The notes beneath the pieces are model-generated. The model was not told where the DNA came from and did no database searches. It saw only the letters and a program-made list of their open reading frames with translations. Both the position numbers and the translations under genes were made by a program. This document shows, in pieces, positions 24,442 through 31,011 of a stretch of DNA of 33,694 bases (its first letter is position 1; every line of letters starts with the position of its first letter). The stretch is taken from positions 1 through 33,694 of the forward strand of contig NZ_FRAR01000031.1 in NCBI RefSeq assembly GCF_900142375.1. Reading direction: 5' to 3'. Source of the DNA: Desulforamulus aeronauticus DSM 10349 (GTDB lineage Bacteria; Bacillota; Desulfotomaculia; Desulfotomaculales; Desulfotomaculaceae).

Positions 24442-26085
24442 CTAATTATTTCGTTGTTTTTCTTCTTCCACTAACACTCGCCGTAATACTTTACCCACCG
24501 TAGACTTGGGTAGTTCATCGCGAAATTCTAGGTGTTTCGGTACTTTATACTGGGCCAGATGTTGGCGGCAATACTTGATAATTTCTTCTTTGCGAGCCTC
24601 GACTCCCTCTTTTAAAACAACAAAGGCTTTTATCACTTCTCCCCGGGACCGATCGGCAATGCCGATCACTGCAGCTTCCTTTACCTTGGGGTGTTCGTAG
24701 AGGACTTCTTCCACTTCCCTCGGATATACGTTATAGCCCAGGCTAATGACAATATCCTTCTTGCGGTCAACAATATAGGTAAAGCCTTTATCATCAATGT
24801 AAGCCATATCGCCGGTATGTAACCAGCCACCCCGGAGGGATTTGGCAGTTTCTTCCGGCATCTGCCAGTAACCTTTCATCACCTGGGGCCCTTTAATACA
24901 TAACTCTCCTATCTCACCTGCAGGAAGTTCTTTGGTGCCGGTTTCTATATCCACAATTTTAATATCCGTATTGGGCAGGGGTAGCCCAATGGAACCATTT
25001 ATTCTCATGTTAGAAATGGGATTACAGTGGGTAACCGGTGATGACTCGGTTAAGCCATAACCCTCTACCAGAGTGGCACCGGTAATGGCCTCAAAATTTT
25101 GCTGCACTTCCATCGGCAAAGGGGCTCCGCCAGAGAGGCAAAATTTAATAGAGGATAAATCATATTTTTTAACATCCGGGTGAGAGATTACCGCAACGTA
25201 AAGAGATGGCACCCCCTGAAAAATGGTGGGCTGATATTGTTCAATTTGTTTTAATAAATTCAAGGCCTCCAAACGGGGAATAAGAATCATGGAAGCCGCC
25301 AGATAAACCGATAGATTCATACAGGTGGTCATGGCAAAAACATGGAAGAAGGGAAGCACACAAAAAAATCTCTCTTTAGCTTCTTCACAAGGGCTTAACC
25401 AAACCCTGGTTTGAATCACGTTGTCGGCTAGGTTTTTATGAGTTAGCATGGCTCCCTTAACAATCCCTGTAGTACCGCCGGTATACTGCAAAAGAGCCAG
25501 ATCATTGGCCAGATCTATGGCCACCTCCGGTGGTGCAGGCTGAGCATTGGTTAACAATCCTTCAAAGCGATAACCAGCTTCCGATTTTATCAATGCTTCT
25601 GGTTGAGAAACATCCATCGCTAAGTAATCCTGCATACTGGTGGTAATGAGTAGCTTGATGCCTACCTCTGGCAGCAGGTTCGTTACCTTGGGTTGCAGTT
25701 GATCCAAGACAAGGATGGCTTCTGCTTGACAGTCCTTTAGCTGATAGGTTAACTCTCTTTCTGTATAAAGAGGATTTATCATAACAGCAGTGGCCCCAAT
25801 TCGCATCACGGCATAATAGGCAATCACGATCTGCGGACAGTTCGGTAACATAATTGCCACCCGGACTCCCTTTTGCAGGCCAAGTTGGTGCAGTGCTGTG
25901 GCAAACCGATCTACCCTGTCTTTTAGTTGACTATATGACAAGCGATGATTAAGAAAAAGGATGGCCTCATTATCTGGATAGCAATTTGCTGAATGCTCTA
26001 GGAAACGATATAGGGACGTGTCGGTTAACTCCAACTGTTGCGGTACATCTTCTGGGTAGTTTTTATGCCAGGATTTTTTGTTCAA
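24442..26085 (-). CDS. fadD: Long-chain fatty acyl-CoA synthetase
   Basis: This 547-residue AMP-forming ligase activates a fatty acid to acyl-AMP and then acyl-CoA. The nucleotide loop is Y201-T-G-G-T-T-G-I-V-K210 within LLQYTGGTTGIVKGAMLTHK. Later motifs are G-Y-G-L-T-E-S-S-P-V-T-H, G-W-L-H-T-G-D (ribose-binding Asp) and the C-terminal catalytic lysine in P-K-S-T-V-G-K. Length and motifs fit FadD; medium-chain or aromatic substrates cannot be excluded. The start is TTG 26085 with a run of six G six bases upstream. That ribosome binding site lies entirely in one arm of a perfect 10-bp stem (26090-26150), which suggests translational control. The Rrf2 gene lies 108 bases upstream on the same strand. 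Confidence 0.88.
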   Translation of the reverse strand: MNKKSWHKNYPEDVPQQLELTDTSLYRFLEHSANCYPDNEAILFLNHRLSYSQLKDRVDRFATALHQLGLQKGVRVAIMLPNCPQIVIAYYAVMRIGATAVMINPLYTERELTYQLKDCQAEAILVLDQLQPKVTNLLPEVGIKLLITTSMQDYLAMDVSQPEALIKSEAGYRFEGLLTNAQPAPPEVAIDLANDLALLQYTGGTTGIVKGAMLTHKNLADNVIQTRVWLSPCEEAKERFFCVLPFFHVFAMTTCMNLSVYLAASMILIPRLEALNLLKQIEQYQPTIFQGVPSLYVAVISHPDVKKYDLSSIKFCLSGGAPLPMEVQQNFEAITGATLVEGYGLTESSPVTHCNPISNMRINGSIGLPLPNTDIKIVDIETGTKELPAGEIGELCIKGPQVMKGYWQMPEETAKSLRGGWLHTGDMAYIDDKGFTYIVDRKKDIVISLGYNVYPREVEEVLYEHPKVKEAAVIGIADRSRGEVIKAFVVLKEGVEARKEEIIKYCRQHLAQYKVPKHLEFRDELPKSTVGKVLRRVLVEEEKQRNN

Positions 26086-26089
26086 GAAT

Positions 26090-26150
26090 AGCCCCCCTTG
26101 GGAATGTAATGTATACTCCTTACTTGAAATTTTTCGTTAAAAGGGGGGCT
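26090..26150 (-). promoter_or_regulatory. Leader hairpin hiding the fadD ribosome binding site
   Basis: In the minus-strand transcript AGCCCCCCTT (26150-26141) pairs perfectly with AAGGGGGGCT (26099-26090), leaving a 41-base loop. The second arm contains the whole Shine-Dalgarno of the TTG start at 26085. Six consecutive G-C pairs would strongly block translation unless the stem is opened. Read on the plus strand the same repeat is followed by four T and mimics a terminator, but no plus-strand gene ends here. Confidence 0.55.
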
Positions 26151-26186
26151 TTTTCCTTTAGACATCCTGTCGAAAAGAAATTTCTT

Positions 26187-26216
26187 TTTATACCTAGTTT
26201 TTGCCCAGGTCTGCAA
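26187..26216 (-). promoter_or_regulatory. Possible fadD promoter inside the end of the Rrf2 gene
   Basis: The minus strand has TTGCAG (26216-26211), an 18-base spacer and TATAAA (26192-26187). It would give a leader of about 95 bases that includes the whole hairpin. Read-through from rrf2 is also possible. Confidence 0.4.
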
Positions 26217-26601
26217 AATTGTAGCTGGCCAATTCCTTATTGAGGGTCTGCCGAATGGAGAAGAGTGCCTGGTGCAAAGGACAGTGGGCTGTATGATTTT
26301 TGTTGCACTCCCCGGGGTCTACCAAACAGCGGTTTAATTCAATGGGTCCTTCCACCGCTTCCACCACATCCTTCATAGTAATCTCCCTTGGTTCTTTAGC
26401 CAGGGTATAGCCACCACTAACACCACGGTAAGATTCCACAATTCCCGCAGCAGCCAAGGAACGTAAAATCTTTAGCAAGAAGCGGAGGGGAATTTTCTCT
26501 GTTTCGGCAATCAGTTTGGCTTCCACCAACTGCCCTTTGGGTAAACCAGAGAGGTAATATACCGCCCGAAAGGCATAATCAGTTGCCTGATTTAATTTCA
26601 T
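26194..26601 (-). CDS. Rrf2-family transcriptional regulator with three cysteines (IscR/NsrR-like)
   Basis: This 135-residue protein has an N-terminal winged helix (K-L-N-Q-A-T-D-Y-A-F-R-A-V-Y-Y-L, recognition region near R-F-L-L-K-I-L-R-S-L, wing G-V-S-G-G-Y-T-L). A dimerisation helix follows. The region R-C-L-V-D-P-G-E-C-N-K-N-H-T-A-H-C contains three cysteines spaced C-x6-C-x7-C, the position where IscR and NsrR bind a [2Fe-2S] or [4Fe-4S] cluster. It probably senses iron-sulfur, redox or NO state. The ATG at 26601 has GTGGGG (26613-26608) upstream; a GTG at 26613 would add four residues but overlaps that site. Two direct-repeat sites 20 bases apart behind its own promoter suggest autoregulation. 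Confidence 0.88.
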   Translation of the reverse strand: MKLNQATDYAFRAVYYLSGLPKGQLVEAKLIAETEKIPLRFLLKILRSLAAAGIVESYRGVSGGYTLAKEPREITMKDVVEAVEGPIELNRCLVDPGECNKNHTAHCPLHQALFSIRQTLNKELASYNFADLGKN

Positions 26602-26620
26602 AGACATCCCCACTTTCTAT

Positions 26621-26655
26621 AGTACAAAGTATACCCAATCGGTACAGTATATACC
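26621..26655. promoter_or_regulatory. Tandem candidate Rrf2 operator sites
   Basis: AGTACAAAGTATACC (26621-26635) and GGTACAGTATATACC (26641-26655) agree at 11 of 15 positions and are exactly 20 bases apart, two helical turns on the same face. They lie between the -10 box and the start codon of the Rrf2 gene. The first copy contains the 13-base motif found at the rubrerythrin promoter. Confidence 0.6.
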
Positions 26656-26658
26656 ATA

Positions 26659-26687
26659 ATTATGCTCTAATCCTATACCAGGGTCAA
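26659..26687 (-). promoter_or_regulatory. Sigma-A promoter of the Rrf2 gene
   Basis: The minus strand has TTGACC (26687-26682), a 17-base spacer and CATAAT (26664-26659), directly followed by the tandem operator sites. Confidence 0.65.
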
Positions 26688-26743
26688 TCTTTGTTTAAAG
26701 GCATTCTAGTTAGAAAAACTTGGCTTGAAGGGCATAACCTAAA

Positions 26744-26770
26744 AAGCTGCCGCTTGGTAAGCAGCAGCTT
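26744..26770 (-). terminator. Terminator of the PAS histidine kinase gene
   Basis: On the minus strand AAGCTGCTGCTT and AAGCGGCAGCTT pair with one mismatch around a 3-base loop, and T follows. It starts 14 bases beyond the stop codon. Confidence 0.75.
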
Positions 26771-26783
26771 CAATCAATATTGA

Positions 26784-27953
26784 TTATTCCTTCATCTCCA
26801 GCGGAAAACTAGCCCGGAAAGTGGTTCCTGCCGTTTCACTGACCTGGAAAGAGATTGATCCTTTTAAGTACCGCTCTGTGAGCAGCTTCATGCTGTAAGT
26901 GCCCAATCCCCTACCCTTACCTTTAGTCGAGAAAGACCTTTTAAACACCTGCAGTTGAACCTGCTTGGACATAACCTGGGAATTGCTTACCCAGATTTCC
27001 ACCTGTTGATCTTTTCGAGCAGCCCCCACCTTTACAATATCGCCAGGTCGCGAGGCTTCTAAGGCATTTTTAATCATGTTACCTACAATCCTTTTTAAAA
27101 GCACCGGATCGCACTGAAAGTAACATACTTCAGCATCTTCGCTAAGGCGTAAGGCAATACCCTGGGCGACAGGGTGTTTGGCAAATTGATCAACTACTTT
27201 GCTCAACAGTTCCTTGGTCTCTACCGTAGCCCGCTGCACAACTAACTCATTATTTTCGGCACTTACCAAGTCCCTCTGTCCTAAAATCTCTTCAATTAAC
27301 GAATCTGAAACCTCTTCCAAGTCTTGCATTAATTCTTGCTTTTTATGCGGGTCTTTGATATATCCCAACAGTTCCACAATCCCCCGCAAACTACCGGCGG
27401 TATTGATGATATCGTGGAAAAAGATTTTCTCCAATACTTGTCTTCTTTTCTCATCACTAATGTTGTTTACTTGCACAATGACGAAATTCTGCTCTTCCAG
27501 CTCAAAGGGTGTGGCCGAAATAAGAAGATCCAGAGCGACTAGTTCGTCCCCCTGCCTCACCGTAATTCTACACTCTTGGGAGTTTTTTTGGCCGCCGAGG
27601 CCGGTAAGCAAAGCAAGGACCGCCCCGCAGGTGCTACAAGCTTCTGAGGTGCCGCAGCCAGCTTCATTTTCACAAGCATGAACACAAGTTAAGATTTCAC
27701 CCGGCCGCCCTCCCAGGATAAGCCTCGGGCTATCGATATTTAATAAATCAAAGAGGGCTTGGTTGCAATATACCAGTTGACGTTGTTGGTTGAGAATCAT
27801 AATTACATTGGGTAACGCATCCAAAACACTATGAATCTCTTGGATTTTAGAGACCGCCTGGTATTGTTCCAGCACCCTGTTCATAGGCAATCTTGCTGCT
27901 GGAGCATAATGGCTAAAGTGATTTTCAAATAACATTTCACTCAATGTAAACAA
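26784..27953 (-). CDS. Soluble PAS sensor histidine kinase with a five-cysteine cluster
   Basis: This 389-residue kinase has no membrane segment, so it senses a cytosolic signal. A PAS domain (about 38-165) contains an insertion with C90, C94, C100, C106 and C109 (T-C-V-H-A-C, then A-G-C-G-T-S-E-A-C-S-T-C-G). This pattern suits a metal, iron-sulfur or disulfide redox switch. The phospho-acceptor is H180 in F-F-H-D-I-I-N-T-A-G. The ATPase domain has the N-box (N-M-I-K-N-A-L-E-A) and G-R-G-L-G-T-Y-S, but a clear D-x-G-x-G box is missing, as in some relatives. No response regulator is adjacent, so it is an orphan. The start (TTG 27953) is uncertain: GGGAG lies only two bases before it, and a TTG at 27944 is an alternative. 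Confidence 0.85.
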   Translation of the reverse strand: MFTLSEMLFENHFSHYAPAARLPMNRVLEQYQAVSKIQEIHSVLDALPNVIMILNQQRQLVYCNQALFDLLNIDSPRLILGGRPGEILTCVHACENEAGCGTSEACSTCGAVLALLTGLGGQKNSQECRITVRQGDELVALDLLISATPFELEEQNFVIVQVNNISDEKRRQVLEKIFFHDIINTAGSLRGIVELLGYIKDPHKKQELMQDLEEVSDSLIEEILGQRDLVSAENNELVVQRATVETKELLSKVVDQFAKHPVAQGIALRLSEDAEVCYFQCDPVLLKRIVGNMIKNALEASRPGDIVKVGAARKDQQVEIWVSNSQVMSKQVQLQVFKRSFSTKGKGRGLGTYSMKLLTERYLKGSISFQVSETAGTTFRASFPLEMKE

Positions 27954-28141
27954 CTCTCCCTTAGGTATTTCCTAGTCTTTTAGATTATTTCAGCATAACA
28001 GAGCAATATTCCTCCAACAAACAAAAAGGAGTCAGCAAAATTATAGAAATTTCACTTCTAATTTTTGCTTACATCGTTACATGAAAGAAATTTGTCCCGA
28101 TATCAATAAAGCATTTCAGTAAATCTTTCAATAAGCTGTGA

Positions 28142-28168
28142 CACATCCCCTATGACGCCCATATGATG
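28142..28168 (+). promoter_or_regulatory. Possible sigma-K-type promoter of the Gly/Cys-rich array
   Basis: CATATGATG (28160-28168) resembles the sigma-K -10 CATAnnnT, with AC about 15 bases upstream. A similar CATATTATG at 28530, with AC 14 bases upstream, precedes the third gene of the array. Mother-cell expression would suit YjcZ-like proteins, but the motif is short and the call is weak. Confidence 0.3.
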
Positions 28169-28224
28169 AACTAAAAGTAATGTTTTCTGCCTACTCTCTA
28201 ACATTACCTGAAAGGGGGTATTTT

Positions 28225-28329
28225 ATGGGCTTTGGCTTCGGAGGCATTAGTAATAATTCCTCCATTGTATTCCTAGTGCTCATCTTGCTCCTTAGTGGTA
28301 GCTTTGGTCCAGGTTGTTGTAACAAATAA
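28225..28329 (+). CDS. Tiny Gly/Cys-rich hydrophobic protein 1 (YjcZ-like)
   Basis: This 34-residue protein starts MGFGFGG, has an Asn/Ser linker, one hydrophobic segment (about 14-23, I-V-F-L-V-L-I-L-L-L) and ends G-P-G-C-C-N-K. The ATG at 28225 has AAAGGGGG upstream. It is the first and most divergent of five tandem paralogues. The layout resembles the small single-span YjcZ-type sporulation proteins of Bacillus, so spore coat or membrane association is the working idea. The cysteine-rich tail is unlike the Bacillus version. The function is unknown. Confidence 0.7.
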   Translation: MGFGFGGISNNSSIVFLVLILLLSGSFGPGCCNK

Positions 28330-28369
28330 AAGGCAGCATGATTACATTCATTAAAAGGAGGTTAAACTT

Positions 28370-28489
28370 ATGGGTTTTGGTTGTGGTAGCGGCTGTGGTG
28401 GCGGCGGTTCAAATCTTATTATTTTCTTAATTCTTATCCTGTTATTCAGTGGCAATTGCGGCGGTTTCGGCGGTTGCCGAGCAGAATAA
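28370..28489 (+). CDS. Tiny Gly/Cys-rich hydrophobic protein 2 (YjcZ-like)
   Basis: This 39-residue protein has the N-terminus M-G-F-G-C-G-S-G-C-G-G-G-G, then one membrane segment (about 16-26, L-I-I-F-L-I-L-I-L-L-F) and a tail N-C-G-G-F-G-G-C-R-A-E. The ATG at 28370 is preceded by AAAAGGAGG. It lies 40 bases after gene 1 and is probably co-transcribed. The four cysteines flank the membrane segment, two on each side. Confidence 0.75.
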   Translation: MGFGCGSGCGGGGSNLIIFLILILLFSGNCGGFGGCRAE

Positions 28490-28635
28490 TCTTATTTCCC
28501 ATTTAAAAGTACCACTCTTATTAAAAAATCATATTATGCAATAGAGCTTCAACAAATATCAAATTTTGATCTCTGGCAAAGGCTCTGGTCTTTATTTCCT
28601 ATTGGATGAATCTTTTGGGGAAGGGGGGGTATCTG

Positions 28636-28770
28636 ATGGGTTTCGGTTTCGGCTCCGGTTGTGGTGGTGGTTGTAATCAGAACAACTCTTTTATTATCTT
28701 TTTAATTCTACTCCTACTGCTCGGCGGCGGTTCTGGCTGCTGCGGCTTCAACGTTGAGAATGAAAAGTAA
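28636..28770 (+). CDS. Tiny Gly/Cys-rich hydrophobic protein 3 (YjcZ-like)
   Basis: This 44-residue protein begins M-G-F-G-F-G-S-G-C-G-G-G-C-N-Q-N-N-S-F and has one membrane segment (about 19-29). Its C-terminal tail G-C-C-G-F-N-V-E-N-E-K is identical to that of gene 4. The ATG at 28636 is preceded by AAGGGGGGG. A gap of 146 bases after gene 2 and a sigma-K-like CATATTATG in it suggest a separate promoter. Confidence 0.75.
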   Translation: MGFGFGSGCGGGCNQNNSFIIFLILLLLLGGGSGCCGFNVENEK

Positions 28771-28819
28771 CCTTTTCTTCTTATAGTAACAACATCTCTT
28801 AGAGAAGGGAGGTCATCTA

Positions 28820-28945
28820 ATGGGCTTCGGGTTTGGTTGTGGTGGTGGTTGTAATCAAAATTCTTTTATCATTTTTTTAATTCTAATCCTACTGCTCGGC
28901 GGCGGCTCTGGCTGCTGCGGCTTCAACGTTGAGAATGAAAAGTAA
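28820..28945 (+). CDS. Tiny Gly/Cys-rich hydrophobic protein 4 (YjcZ-like)
   Basis: This 41-residue protein is nearly the same as protein 3, with three fewer residues in the Gly/Cys/Asn head. Its 3' end and the following spacer (including CCTTTTCTTCTTATAGTAA) are almost identical to those of gene 3. This shows a recent tandem duplication. The ATG at 28820 has GAAGGGAGG upstream. Confidence 0.75.
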   Translation: MGFGFGCGGGCNQNSFIIFLILILLLGGGSGCCGFNVENEK

Positions 28946-28994
28946 CCTTTTCTTCTTATAGTAATAAAAGCTCTTGTGGAAGGGAGGTCATCTA

Positions 28995-29117
28995 ATGGGT
29001 TTCGGTTGTGGTGGTGGTTGTAATCAGAACAACTCTTTTGTCATCTTTTTAATTCTGATCCTACTGCTTTGCGGCAGCAACACAGGTTGCGGCGGTTTTT
29101 TCAGTGTTGAAAAATAA
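28995..29117 (+). CDS. Tiny Gly/Cys-rich hydrophobic protein 5 (YjcZ-like)
   Basis: This 40-residue protein has head M-G-F-G-C-G-G-G-C-N-Q-N-N-S-F and a membrane segment (about 15-25, V-I-F-L-I-L-I-L-L-L). Its tail differs from genes 3 and 4: C-G-S-N-T-G-C-G-G-F-F-S-V-E-K. The ATG at 28995 has the same upstream sequence GGGAGGTCATCTA as gene 4. It is followed by the array terminator. Confidence 0.75.
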   Translation: MGFGCGGGCNQNNSFVIFLILILLLCGSNTGCGGFFSVEK

Positions 29118-29128
29118 CCTACTCTTCT

Positions 29129-29163
29129 AAACAAAGCTCCTGGTTCCAGGAGTTTTGTTTTTT
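29129..29163 (+). terminator. Terminator of the Gly/Cys-rich array
   Basis: AAACAAAGCTCCTGG and CCAGGAGTTTTGTTT form a stem of 15 with one mismatch and a 2-base centre (a 4-base loop in practice), followed by T. It lies 11 bases after gene 5. Confidence 0.85.
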
Positions 29164-29260
29164 CATGTATCTAATTAATATCATCATTTATTAAACTTTT
29201 TCTACCTTGTAACAAACGTGTTTATTTGGAATATTATGTAGAAAAAGGAGGGGTTGCGTT

Positions 29261-29473
29261 ATGGGTTTTGGCTTTCGCCCGGAATCTGGTCGACCTGGTT
29301 ACGGTTCTGGCTATGGCCCGGGATTAGGTCCTAATTACGGCAAATCTAATTATGGTAATTGCCCTGTTTGCGGCAAACCTGGTTATGGTAAACCTGGCTC
29401 CAATTCTAGCCCTAAAGTAGAGAGTGATAAAAAGAAAAAAGCTCCAACAAAAAAACACCCATTTACTCGTTAG
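29261..29473 (+). CDS. Gly/Pro/Tyr-rich small protein with a C-x-x-C knuckle
   Basis: This 70-residue protein shares the MGFGF start of the neighbouring array but has no membrane segment. It is made of short G-Y-G and P-G-Y-G repeats, one N-C-P-V-C-G-K motif (about 33-39) that could bind metal or form disulfides, and a lysine-rich tail (S-D-K-K-K-K-A-P-T-K-K-H). ATG 29261 has AAAAAGGAGGGG upstream. The low-complexity Gly/Tyr composition is like structural spore-coat or exosporium proteins that can be cross-linked through tyrosine. No family is recognised, and the coat role is inferred from composition and neighbours. Confidence 0.7.
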   Translation: MGFGFRPESGRPGYGSGYGPGLGPNYGKSNYGNCPVCGKPGYGKPGSNSSPKVESDKKKKAPTKKHPFTR

Positions 29474-29528
29474 CTAGAAAAGCTAGGCTTACGCCGAGTC
29501 TTTAGGCGTAAGTGGAAACCAATATACC

Positions 29529-29572
29529 AAAAAACGTCTATGCAGTTCAGGTTTACTGTATAGACGTTTTTT
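29529..29572. terminator. Bidirectional terminator between the Gly/Pro/Tyr gene and carbonic anhydrase
   Basis: Arms of 18 bases (29529-29546 and 29555-29572) pair with a single G-T mismatch around an 8-base loop, with A and T runs on opposite sides. The genes on either side converge. A second hairpin, CTTACGCC/GGCGTAAG (29488-29512), lies just before it without a T run. Confidence 0.85.
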
Positions 29573-29627
29573 TCAGTTATCATAGAAAGTATTTAGTCTG
29601 AAAATGTATAGTATAAAGCGATTTATC

Positions 29628-30206
29628 TTATCCCCTGGCACCTTCTGTTTGCTTTCCCTCAACAATAACATCTAATTTCCCGGTATGAGGATCTATGACT
29701 AAGCCGTGCACAAACACATTTGGAGGCATTAGTGGGTGCTTTCTGATCGTTTCCACGCTCTTTTTTACACTGTCGGATACATTTTCAAACCCACGGAGCC
29801 ATTTACGGATGTTTATTCCCGAATACTCCAGGGTGAAAATGGTTTGTTCAGTAACTCCCCGGCTAATCATCTTGTGTAAAGTTTCATCGGGATTTATATT
29901 GGCCATACCACAGTCGTGATGCCCTATTACCATGACTTCCTCTGCCCCCAGTTCATAAATAGCAACCAGAATACTTCTCATAATACTTCCCAGAGGGTGG
30001 GATACCAGTCCACCGGCATTTTTGATAATTTTGGCATCACCATTTTTAAGATTCATGGCCTTGGGTAACAATTCGGTCAACCTGGCATCCATACAGGTTA
30101 GGATGACTACCTTTTTGTCCGGATATTTAGTGGTTTGGAACTCACGGAATTCTTCCTGCTCAACAAATTGTTTGTTATAGTCTAGAATCTCTCGTAAAAA
30201 GCCCAT
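29628..30206 (-). CDS. Beta-class carbonic anhydrase
   Basis: This 192-residue zinc enzyme interconverts CO2 and bicarbonate. In the numbering of the longer frame, zinc ligands are C41 and the H99-x-x-C102 pair (G-H-H-D-C-G-M), with the catalytic D43-x-R45 dyad in T-C-M-D-A-R. The lengths and motifs fit the small cytosolic beta-CA clade. The frame is open to a GTG at 30215, but AGGAG abuts that codon. The ATG at 30206 is eight bases from AGGAG and is preferred. It is monocistronic, ending at the bidirectional terminator. It may supply bicarbonate for carboxylation. Confidence 0.92.
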   Translation of the reverse strand: MGFLREILDYNKQFVEQEEFREFQTTKYPDKKVVILTCMDARLTELLPKAMNLKNGDAKIIKNAGGLVSHPLGSIMRSILVAIYELGAEEVMVIGHHDCGMANINPDETLHKMISRGVTEQTIFTLEYSGINIRKWLRGFENVSDSVKKSVETIRKHPLMPPNVFVHGLVIDPHTGKLDVIVEGKQTEGARG

Positions 30207-30334
30207 TTTACTCACTCCTATAATCCCTGTGGTTTTTCATTAATAGTCTACCCAGGTTACCACATTATTTTGTGAAATAAAAGTCACCTACAGACATTCT
30301 TCTCGCCGTCACCAGGGTCTTTTCATGCACATAA

Positions 30335-30371
30335 AAAAAGGGTCTCCGATGACTGTATCGAAGACCCTTTT
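30335..30371 (-). terminator. Terminator of the 44-residue gene
   Basis: AAAAGGGTCT and AGACCCTTTT pair, with an inner CGAT/ATCG extension across one mismatch, around a 6-base loop. On the minus strand a T run follows. It lies 43 bases beyond the small gene's stop. Confidence 0.75.
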
Positions 30372-30414
30372 CTCTCACTATATCCACTATACCACTTCAT
30401 GCAGTTTTATAAAA

Positions 30415-30549
30415 TCATCTATCTTTTTTAAGTTCAATATCAACCTCTATTTCCAACTGTTTAATTTGATTTTCAAGATCCTCTCCGTTGATAATACCTA
30501 AATCTGTCATTTCCTGGTGGAGGGATTCCCAAGCGTACTCATTCTTCAA
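30415..30549 (-). CDS. Small hypothetical protein (44 residues)
   Basis: This short gene starts at TTG 30549 behind GGAGGGG and encodes M-K-N-E-Y-A-W-E-S-L-H-Q-E-M-T-D-L-G-I-I, then a helical, strongly charged half (E-N-Q-I-K-Q-L-E-I-E-V-D-I-E-L-K-K-D-R). The size and two-helix look recall Spo0E-like regulators, but the S-Q-x-L-D signature of that family is absent, so I do not assign it. It has its own ribosome binding site and terminator, which supports a real gene. Confidence 0.55.
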   Translation of the reverse strand: MKNEYAWESLHQEMTDLGIINGEDLENQIKQLEIEVDIELKKDR

Positions 30550-30664
30550 TTTTTAACCCCTCCAATAGTTATGTTTCATCATTAAAATTTGGTAGGAGGA
30601 ACTCTAAAATTATTGTTGAAATAGAATTTTGGTAAATACTTCTAATAGGGTATTTTCAAACTGC

Positions 30665-30702
30665 TGACGTTTAGCTGTTGTTCCAGCTAAACGTCATTTT
30701 TT
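30665..30702 (+). terminator. Orphan rightward terminator
   Basis: A perfect 13-base stem, TGACGTTTAGCTG and CAGCTAAACGTCA, surrounds a 6-base loop and is followed by six T. No plus-strand gene ends near it, so it may close a small untranslated RNA or a lost gene. Confidence 0.7.
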
Positions 30703-31011
30703 CATTTGTCCTTTTATTATTTTCTTCACCCTCCCTTTAATTAAATTTGTAATTTTCAGATTATGTTTTGTTTATTCTATTAATAAAGCTATTTTCCCTC
30801 TAATTTTTTACTATTATTACAATAAAAACCATTTTATCTAAGAAATATTTATTTCCATGGAGTTATTATTACTTTGTTGTCAATACCAATAAATCGCAGT
30901 CTATTTCTTTGTCTAAAACTGGCCTGGAAATCTTTGTGAGAACAATTATTATTTTAAACCAAACACGTGTTCTGTGCAAGGTCAAAATTTTTTATTGATA
31001 GTTAATTTTAT
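30703..31011. other. AT-rich gap between the orphan terminator and the phage-type cassette
   Basis: I see no open reading frame with a ribosome binding site, no tRNA and no obvious direct repeat or att core. It is the likely left boundary zone of the phage-type cassette. Confidence 0.5.

Noticed and set aside
26090-26155. Plus-strand rho-independent terminator with AGCCCCCCTT/AAGGGGGGCT
   Set aside because: No plus-strand gene precedes it, and the 41-base loop is too long for a normal terminator. The minus-strand leader reading is preferred.
28225-29117. Regularly spaced repeats that could suggest a CRISPR array
   Set aside because: The repeated units are coding sequences with start codons, ribosome binding sites and stops. 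Spacing and unit length do not fit a CRISPR.
28225-29117. Gly/Cys-rich short peptides as bacteriocin or sactipeptide precursors
   Set aside because: No radical SAM, protease, cyclase or ABC exporter gene is nearby, and each peptide has a hydrophobic helix in place of a leader and core.
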